Source: Ariolimax columbianus (taxonomy: Eukaryota; Mollusca; Gastropoda; Stylommatophora; Arionidae). Taken from it: 64,000 nucleotides of DNA. The stretch covers positions 8,182,668 to 8,246,667 of the forward strand of contig JAVGWX010000012.1 in the NCBI GenBank assembly GCA_036924085.1, read 5' to 3'. Positions 56,640-64,000 of the stretch are shown in pieces. Each line of letters begins with the position of its first letter. Positions within the stretch are counted from its first letter, which is position 1. Made by a program: the position numbers and the translations under genes. The notes under the pieces are model-generated. The model had not been told where the DNA came from, searched no databases, and saw only the letters and a program-made list of their open reading frames with translations.

Positions 56640-57910
56640 TTTTTTGCGTGGTTGGCCCTTGGCTTTGTATCCATTAAATCTGTATAGCATTGATTTATGA
56701 GGGTTACTATATAATATCACGTGGTCGAACCATTTTGTTTGCTGTCTCTTGATGTGGTCTAACACTGGTGCTGTACCCACTTGTCCCTTGATGTGGTCTA
56801 ACACTGGTGCTGTACCCACTTGTCCCTTGATGTGGTCTAACACTGGTGCTGTACCCACTTGTCCCTTGATGTGATCTAACACTGGTGCTGTACCCACTTG
56901 TCCCTTGATGTGGTCTAACACTGGTGCTGTACCCACTTGTCCCTTGATGTGATCTAGCACTGGTGCTGTACCTACTTGTCCCTTGATGTGATCTAGCACT
57001 GGTGCTGTACCCACTTGTCCCTTGATGTGATCTAACACTGGTGCTGTACCTACTTGTCTCTTGATTAGGTCTAGCATTGGTGCTGTACCTACTTGTCTCC
57101 TGATTAGGTCTAGCACTGGTGTTGTACTTACTTGTCTCTTGATTAGGTCTAGCACTTGTGTTGTACTTACTTGTCTCTTGATTAGGTCTAGCACTGGTGT
57201 TGTACCTACTTGTCTCTTGATTAGGTCTAGCACTGGTGTTGTACCTACTTGTCTCTTGATTAGGTCTAGCACTGGTGTTGTACCTACTTGTCTCTTGATT
57301 AGGTCTAGCACTGGTGTTGTACTTACTTGTCTCTGAATATCGTCGCTTCTAATTATATCTATTCTTGTTACTCCAGTCATTCTATGTAGGTTTTGTTTTA
57401 AATGTATTTTATTTACGATGGTTCTTTTATCTGTGCTAGTTAGTGTCAATTCTGGCACCGATGGCGCAATGATGTAAGAAATGTTGTATTGTATAGCGTA
57501 ATTTTTGTATCCATTTGCTTAGATAATAATATTGGAGATATTAGCCGAATGATTAGACTTGCTTTATTGCATATGTTTTGGATTTCGGTGTCACCTTTGC
57601 TATCTGCTGACATTATATTACGCAGCTACGTGAGATTTTCACTCGTTTTACTTGTTGATCTTTGATCTTTGATCTTGTTGATCTTGTTGATCTTTGATCT
57701 TGTTGATCTTTGATTTTGTTGATCGTTGATCTTTGATCTTGTTGATCAATTGTATTTATGTATTTCCTTTCTTGCAATCGTCGTAACATTGGCTTTCTCC
57801 ATGATGACTTTCATTCTGTAATTTGTACAGACCGTATTAAGATTGTTGAAATATTCATGCAGCTGTTTTTCTGATGTTGCTATTAGTGCTTGTTCATCGG
57901 CAAAGAGAAG
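56640..57910 (-). mobile_element. RTE-like LINE RT end and C-terminus, with two internal repeat expansions
   Basis: On minus from 57910: LFADEQALIATSEKQLHEYF (FADD-type motif with E) and CTNYRMKVIMEKANVTTIAR; a TTGATC-rich stretch at 57655-57745; EIQNICNKASLIIRLISPIL; then an open 273-codon ORF with ELTLTSTDKRTIVNKIHLKQ, NLHRMTGVTRIDIIRSDDIQ, fifteen 13-residue repeats, and TKWFDHVILYSNPHKSMLYR, GYKAKGQPRKK. Without the repeats this is a normal RTE C-terminus (RNEDIR--L-VEPVLDLI-KQQLKWFGH---M...GR-RGRPRKR). The ORF stays open through the array because the unit is 39 bp. Confidence 0.88.
56741..57333 (-). repeat. 39-bp in-frame minisatellite, 15 units, in an RTE-like C-terminus
   Basis: On minus each unit encodes QVGTAPVLDHIKG or QVGTTPVLDLIKR. 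The seven units next to the upstream LINE sequence are the DLIKR type, and the eight next to KWFDH are the DHIKG type. The segment is the conserved V-PVLDLI-KQQ piece that precedes KWFGH in RTE proteins and is normally present once. Confidence 0.96.
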
Positions 57911-58744
57911 TGATCATTTAAGGAAGCGGTACGATAGCATAGTGATGGACGAGTGTTTCATATTATTGCGCTTTCTGGAGCCAAACTTAAACATAGCTCA
58001 TACAGAGCTTCTGGTTATGATTGTGGCAAATTACTTGCTTGTAACGGGAAATGTACAGGAATCAACCCCCGCTCTAGTCAACCTAGTTGTAAATGAGAAC
58101 CTGGATTACGGCTAACTGAAGGAACAAAGGAGTGAAGGCGGGAGCTGGTTCACCAACGCAATACTATCTGTGGCTTAGTATACCTGTCTCTAGCATTCCA
58201 TGTTCGTCAGGCGGTTGTGTCTGTCCCGCGAACCCCTTGACATATTTATTGTGAAGATGTTAGCTTGTCGCTATGCTCCAAAGAACTATGCTGGTGGTAT
58301 CATTGCTACCAGAAAGATCTCAGAGGTATGAAGAAGGGAATATGTGAATCAGACAAATCGCAAACAACAAATATAATGCATCGCAGGTAGGTTGGGGATA
58401 GTCAAAGGTAAAGTAAGTCAAACCTTAAATATATTTACATGTTGACGCCACTCACAGCTCCAGTGGAAGCATAGGGCCATCAGTGGAGTAAATCTCTTTA
58501 CTGGGAGTATTTCATTTAAGATTTGCAGTGGTCTTGTCAATAACAGTGGTTATTATTTATGAGGTTGCTAACGTCATACACAACCCCATGTAGTAATACG
58601 TTGTGACATTCATGTCAGATTTCACTGGTCTCATAAGTATCAACTTTTCTTCACTCCATAAGCGATGTGCGTAAGTCTTGCAACCTCCTCATACACAAGC
58701 TGTTACACCCGCACTTCAAACAACTGAGTCCAGGGTTCACTAAA
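57911..58744. other. No recognised feature
   Basis: The 90-codon plus ORF at 57843-58115 overlaps the antisense of the RT and is probably fortuitous. The rest is unique-looking. Confidence 0.4.
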
Positions 58745-58970
58745 GCTGGCGCGGTACAACCTAATACACTGTTGTACCTGTACTCCATCACCTGATATGA
58801 CAGGTTAATGATGTGCACTGTTGTACTTAGACTACATCACCTGGTATGACAGGTGAATGATGTGCACTGTTGTACTTGTACTACATCACCTGGTATGTCA
58901 GGTGAATGATGTTCACTGATGTACTTGTACTACATCACCTGGTATGACAGGTAACTGATGGGAATGAAGA
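58745..58970. repeat. 49-bp tandem repeat, about 4.5 units
   Basis: The unit is cactgttgtacttgtactac atcacctggtatgacaggtg aatgatgtg. Within it, cacctggtatgacaggtg is an imperfect palindrome. Confidence 0.92.
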
Positions 58971-59254
58971 CGATACAGCTGTGGTAAAATAAGAGAATAA
59001 ACAAGAACACATTCATTACGTTTTATTGCCACTTTACAGGACTCTGTCGGCAGTATTTGTACATCTGAGGAATAAAGGTCGCTCGTCGCTGCAAATACCA
59101 CACCGTGCACGAAACAGCGTTTTGTTTAGCATATCGATGCAAATAACACATTCAATTTACTGATGTTTTCAACACATTAGACCATCGTCAGAAATGTTTA
59201 ATTCAAACCTGCTCATCAATAAACAGTTTATATCGATCAATAATTCAATCAATC

Positions 59255-59900
59255 GTGTTTGAGTTGTTGTTGTTGTTGTTGAACGTCCACAATGAGTAAC
59301 TTAAATTTTTGTTTGCGCCCTAAAAAGTGCTTTACTTGGCGGGTTGCAGTAGCTTTTCTGATATCTTAAAAGTACTGATGAAGGTGGACCTGGCTCCTCT
59401 TTGTGCTATGTTTGACTTTATGTGTGTGTGTCTCACAGCAACAGGGGTCACCCCATTTCCCACTTAGTTATTCAGACTGCCATGAAACTTCCTGAGCAGG
59501 GAGCACTCTCTTTAAGTGCAATGGGGTCTTGGTCAGTAAATATCGCCTGATCCTGCATGAACTTGCTCGATCAGAATGTTTTGTCTGACCATGACCGACC
59601 TTGCTCGATCAATATATTTTGTCTGACCTTAATTGATCTAGTCCGATCAGTATATTTTGTCTGACCCTAATTGATCTAGTCCGATCAGTATGTTTTGTCT
59701 GACACTGACCGACCATGTTTGATCAGTATGTTTTGCCTGACACTGACCAACCATGTTTGATCAGTATGTTTTGTCTGACACTGACCGACCATGTTTGATC
59801 AGTGTGTTTTGCCTGACCCTGACCGACCATGTTTGATCAGTATGTTTTGCCTGACACTGACCGACCATGTTTGATCAGTATGTTTTGCATGAGCAGACAT
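59255..59900. mobile_element. Dispersed composite repeat, copy 2: (TTG)n, linker, 38-bp array
   Basis: A short TTG tract (59263-59280) leads into ttgaacgtccacaatgagta, a ccctaaaaagtgctttactt block, gttgcagtagcttttctgat atc, ggggtcttggtcagtaaata, then eight or nine 38-bp units gatcagtatgttttgtctga cactgaccgaccatgttt (59560-59895). Order and sequence match 18833-19720. See that entry for interpretation. Confidence 0.65.
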
Positions 59901-61194
59901 TATTCCTCTCCTCTTAAACAATCAATAAATCGAACAATCAAACATATTTGATGTCCTTGTTTAGCACAGGTCAACAACAAATCCACCATGTCCTCTTGTC
60001 CTGACCCAACAGATCCAGCCTAATGTTCACCTCGAGCTCTCGTCTCCATTGAAGAAAACACACACCAATGATGCACATTTCCTACAGCTGTCTCTGCGTC
60101 GCAACATTTGCCCTCATCACAGAGGACTTCTTTATGTCTTGCGTGGTCTGATTGAATTTGTCTTCATAGCTGATATATTTATAAGTGTTGATGGATTGCA
60201 GTACAAAAATGTGTCTAGGACGATGACTATCATTTAGAATTCATGTTCTGGATCAGTCCAGCAGTATCTTCTATATCAGGTTCAGTTACAATGTCAGTCA
60301 ATGTGTAACATTACATTTGTACTCAATGTATCAATAGCTGTGTACACAAAACAAACATAAATCAAAAGACGTATAAATATGAACAAATGGACCTTCAGGA
60401 GGAACACAAAACAGGAATGAAACAATAGTCATAGTTCAAACCACATTTATTTTCTGCTTTAACTTTACATGAAACTCAAATGAATAAATGTAATATGACA
60501 GAGTTACTGTTTCAATCTTCTGGGAAAGTCTTCTCTTTTTATTGTATAGTTCTATCTTCTCGAAACACAAAGATTTTCCTATTGTGTGTTTTCCATGTAA
60601 CATTACATGTGTACATCCGGTCGTCTAGCGCGTGTGTGTGAGTTGTCAATGTAAAAGAGCTCAAAGTCTGTTAACCTGAAGAATGTCATAGGGTGCATGC
60701 TTCCTCTTCATCGTCTTCTTTTTCTTTGGCGTTCGTCCTGGAAAAGATGTTGCTACGTTGGGTCATAGTTTACGGCAAAGGTGCCCTATCATCGTCTTTC
60801 TACACATCCACTTTCAGTTAGCATTGACACGAGTAGACGCCCATCAACCATGGTGGAGGATAGACATCCAGCGAAAGAATATGTGAAACGAGCATGTTAT
60901 AATTTGTTTGTTGTCATCATAGTTTGGTGGAGGTGGGGGTAACGATTGGGGGGGGGGGGGGAGACTGGACTTGCTCATATGCTATGGCAGCTAGAGACCT
61001 AGAGACACACACAGAGGGAGGGGGTGTGAGCGACACGTGAAGTTGGGGACAACGTGTCACTATGAGATTGACAGTGCAACAAGATATCCAGTAAAGTGAA
61101 TAGGGTTCAGTGGGAGGAGCTTGTAAGATTGATAAGGGCTACAATCCCAACAGTGACTCTGGATATTATCTGGTTAACAGAGTTACCCCATATA
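59901..61194. other. No recognised gene; G homopolymer
   Basis: A G run of about 16 lies at 60946-60962. The rest is unique-looking AT-rich sequence with short ORFs only. Confidence 0.4.
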
Positions 61195-62845
61195 TACGAG
61201 GCGTGTTCACATGAAACTGGACCCAGTGGCTTTATTACAATCATATAAGAGTTACACCATCTGGTGTGACAGAATTAAATATAGCAATTGTTATATTGTT
61301 TTTTTTTTGTTTTTTTTTAAGGGGGGGGGGGGGGGGTGTTTTTTGGGTTCGCCTTATTTCTCTATTCGACAAGGCGATATGCGTTGCATTGTTGTTTTTT
61401 ATTTTGCTCCTATCGGCCCAGTGCATCCGACTTCAGCATGCATTTATGTAAGGGTCTGCTTCCTCCTGTATTTTCTAAGGGTTTGCATTCCCGGGGTAAT
61501 GGTCTATGCTGTGATGCGGATAGAACCCAGTACCTTCGAATTGTGAGCCGTGGCACTTATCCACTAGCCGACGCCGTCCCCTTTTACTATATATATATAT
61601 ATTAAGCAAACATGCCACAGGGTTAGCTAGGAAAAGTCGCCATAGGCATTCAGACACACAACCCACTGCTTGGGTAGACGGCAGATGCCGTCATAAATAA
61701 AATATTTTGGCTGCTCTTTGAACCACTATGTAACCGAGACCCAGACGTCTGCATCGGAGTCGAATCTTTGTAACTTTAGAAATTTGTTTAAAGGTCTAAA
61801 CAAATGGAAGTCACAAGGGGCCATATCGGGGCTATAGGATGGGTGTGGTAGTACTTCCCACCTTTTCTGTGCTAACGCTTTCTGAACAATGTTCGCGACA
61901 CGTAGACGCGCATTGTCGTACAACAGAATCACACCACGCGAAAGCATGCCGGGTCGTTTATTCTTGATTGCTGTATGCAGCTTGTCTAGTGTGTCATTGA
62001 AGCGGATGACACTGATGTTCACATCTGGCTCTTTAAAGTCTACCAACAAAAGTCTCCCACAGGAAAAAACAATGCTGTCAGCATAACCTTACCAGCAGAA
62101 ATGTGTGACTTGCATTTTTGTTGGTTTCGGTGATCCGGGATGTTTCCATTGCATGCTAAATGGTTTGCCTCTGCTCAAAGTGGTGGCACCACAATTCATC
62201 ACCTGCTACGATGCTCAAATAAACGAATCACCCTCCTCTTCGTATCGCAGCAAGTGGTTCAAACTCCAGTCCATGCGTACTTCCTTCTGGTGGTTGGTCA
62301 GCAACCGAGGTACCCATTGTGAACACACCTTCTGATACTTCAGTTTCTTACTAGCCACTAATTGAACTGTCTCTAGCGACACAGTGAATTCCTCTGCTAG
62401 CAAACGTAAACTCCGGCGGCGGTCCACCCCAACTGCTACATCAAATTAGGCCATCTCATCTTCAACAAAGTGCGTCTGACCTGGTCTCTGAAGGTCTTTC
62501 GTTAACTCGCGTTCTTGTTTAAATATCGTTGCCCAGTTCTTCACACTTGTCTTCGACACACTGTTGTCACCATACACTGCTTGCATTCTGCGATGAATCT
62601 CAACTGGTCGACATCCTTCAGTTGTTAGGAAACCGAATCACCGCTCGCTAGTGAACTCTGGACGGATTCTGTATCAACATCGATATGTTTTCGAGGGTCT
62701 GTTGAGGAAACTATTAGTCGGGGGATAATGAAATGTTGCAAACGTAACGGTTGGTATGTGATCGTTACACCAGAAGTGACGTCATCATGCGCATCGTGCG
62801 TATGTTCACTTGGTGCAATTCGGTTTAATTTGAACACGCTTCATA
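61195..62845 (-). mobile_element. Mariner element with terminal inverted repeats, interrupted by a SINE
   Basis: The left end tacgaggcgtgttcacatga aac pairs with the right end read on minus (tatgaagcgtgttcaaatta aac), about 75-80% identical, with TA at the left edge. Removing the SINE leaves about 1.36 kb, the usual mariner size. On minus the transposase reads GCRPVEIHRRMQAVYGDN (helix-turn-helix), SVSKTSVKNWATIF, DRRRSLRLLAEEFTVSLETV, then ILLYDNARLRVANIVQKALA (second Asp), WEVLPHPSYSPDMAPCDFHL (third Asp) and GICRLPKQWVVCLNAYGDFS at the C-terminus. Stops and frameshifts (for example before DRRRSL and around 62060-62215, where the first Asp region falls) make it inactive. Confidence 0.92.
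61296..61581 (-). mobile_element. tRNA-derived SINE, family S1, copy 2, nested in the mariner
   Basis: On minus it starts ggggacggcgtcggctagtg gataagtgccacggctcac (A box) with gtactgggttctatccgc at the B-box place, then aaacccttac, agtcggatgcactgggccga taggagcaaaataaa and gaatagagaaataaggcgaa, as in copy 1 at 39384. A 27-bp internal duplication is unique to this copy. The tail is a C run, then A-rich, seen on plus as a T run and a run of 17 G at 61296-61336. Confidence 0.88.
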
Positions 62846-62859
62846 CTATGTTACAGGCG

Positions 62860-64000
62860 GTCATATTCAGTTCAGTTCATCCCGTAATCCATCAGGTCGT
62901 TGGGGTACACACGAAGACACTCTCAAAATTCCACGCCATCCCTCTCTGTCTGTCGCCGCCTGACGTATCTCACCGGGTCGAAGGCCTGACCACTCAGTAA
63001 TGTTGTCCACCCATCTCTTCCTTGGACGTCCTCGCCCTCTCTGTCCCGGTACGGAACCAAAGAGTATCGAGTTGGTAATTCCGTTGGATTTCGCGACGTG
63101 ACCAAAGCGCGCATTAGTCTAACTTTTATGCCGAGGGCGAGCCGCTTGTCTTGCCAAATAGGTTTCAGCCGAGTCAGCGCCACTGTTGTTTGTGCTATTC
63201 TTGCAATTACCTCTGGCTTCGATCCCTCTTCGCTGATCAACGATCCCAGATATTTGAAACGTTTTACCACCTAAAGTTTCTGCCCATTTGCCTCTATTAC
63301 AGATTTAAACCCTGTTATCTTATTGGTCATGAGATTTGTTTTATCTGCATTTATTTCCATACCAAAACTCAGGGCCGTTCTATCCAATCTACCAATCAAC
63401 TCCTGGAGTTCCCTTTCTGTGAATGCCAATACATCAATATCATCAGCAAATCGGAAGTTTGTGATAAGCCTGTTACCTATTTTAACCGTGCCAACATGTC
63501 CGTTTAAGGTCGTCTCCATTATTCTCTTCAAGAATATATTGAAGAGTGTTGGGGAGAGTATACATCCCTGTCTCACACCCACCGTCGTACGGAACCAATC
63601 GCCTAGCGTTCCCTCTACCGAGATTATGCTTGTCGCCTGCTCATAAAGGTTTACAATTACCCTCACAATATCACTGTTGAACTTATAATGCCTCATTGTT
63701 GACCATAGCGCCGCATGCCACACTCTGTCAAACGACTTTCTAAAGTCAATGAAGGCATGGTAAAGTTGTTGATGATACTCTGAGTACTTCTCATTCATTA
63801 GCCGAAGATTAAATATCTGCTTGATGGTACTCCTTCCCGCTCGAAAGCCCGCTTGTTCTTCGGCAATGATATTCTCTGCCCGTGGTTTCAGTCTGTAATA
63901 TTCTCAAGAGAACTTTACTTGGATGACTTATCAGACTGATTATTCGATAGTTCTGACACATATTTAGGTTTCCTGATTTAGGCAGTGGTATAATTACTGA
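62860..64000 (-). mobile_element. RTE-like LINE, best preserved RT in the window, cut by the window edge
   Basis: On minus from 64000: SVIIPLPKSGNLNMCQNYRI, a frameshift near 63900, ENIIAEEQAGFRAGRSTIKQ, then FIDFRKSFDRVWHAALWSTM, VGVRQGCILSPTLFNIFLKR (VRQG 63565-63576), FRFADDIDVLAFTERELQEL (FADD 63439-63450), SFGMEINADKTNLMTNK, a stop, VKRFKYLGSLISEEGSKPEV and ALGIKVRLMRALVTS. The C-terminal part is shortened: the CE(S/T)WT...NEEI region is missing, and the chain jumps to the RGR-R-RW-DNI-EW-like end. The 3' UTR ends in a (TGAAC)-type repeat next to the mariner. It belongs to the same family as 41636-42123. Confidence 0.9.

Noticed and set aside
57843..58115. A 90-codon plus ORF as a gene
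   Set aside because: Its start overlaps the antisense of a clear LINE RT motif on minus, and no homology was recognised.
61195..62845. An active mariner
   Set aside because: Frameshifts, stops, a nested SINE and diverged terminal repeats.

Overview
This window looks like a gene-poor, repeat-dense stretch of an animal nuclear genome. It has no bacterial-type gene layout, no operons and no convincing intact host gene. What can be recognised is eukaryotic mobile DNA: LINEs of at least five kinds, a Penelope-like element, three mariner-type transposase relics, several tRNA-derived SINE families, and more than twenty minisatellite arrays plus microsatellites. A lophotrochozoan, perhaps a mollusc, is my guess from the mix of RTE-like, RNase-H-bearing I-like, L1/Tx1-like and Penelope elements with short tRNA SINEs. 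The sequence does not prove it.

Layout. 1-5431 is one 15-bp minisatellite, and its right flank recurs in diverged form at 10868-11225. 6.9-16.1 kb holds broken LINE C-termini separated by 27-, 51-, 41- and 46-bp arrays. 17-22 kb holds 36-, 37- and 38-bp arrays, a (GTT)n tract and a SINE. 22.8-24.5 kb is an RTE-like LINE fragment split by an array. 25.9-29.15 kb is a degenerate reverse-strand LINE from endonuclease to C-terminal zinc finger, with two arrays inside. 30.9-34.7 kb is a complex array, then a Penelope-like reverse transcriptase split by a 1.7-kb array. 34.7-46.4 kb holds mariner relics, SINEs, an RTE 3' end with a target-site duplication, and more arrays. 47.04-51.59 kb is a near full-length I-like LINE between 70-bp direct repeats. 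52.7-54.3 kb is an L1/Tx1-like LINE with a SINE inside it. 56.6-57.9 kb is an RTE-like C-terminus split by a 39-bp in-frame array. 61.2-62.85 kb is a mariner with recognisable terminal inverted repeats and a SINE inside. 62.86 kb to the end is the best preserved RTE-like reverse transcriptase.

Main observation. Many minisatellites here sit inside mobile elements, and their repeat unit is a recognisable piece of that element's coding sequence: KPADKGGAVV of the Penelope RT, CEEVLG of an RTE-like ORF, the VLDLIKRQ segment near an RTE-like C-terminus, the residues just before the KLIVFGDFN motif of a LINE endonuclease, and the LSRAVHIDD segment of the same LINE. Another array grew from the tRNA-like head of a SINE and another lies in the 5' region of the I-like LINE. 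Two short tandem duplications in LINE fragments (29 bp at 7842, 45 bp at 13637) look like the two-copy stage of the same process. In this genome, decaying transposon codons appear to act as seeds for tandem arrays.

All elements seem inactive through stops, frameshifts or truncation. Two small host-gene candidates deserve a check: a possible 3' exon at 10411-10688 and a duplicated signal-peptide-like ORF at 56428-56587. Calls rest on reading the sequence by eye; clade names are tentative.
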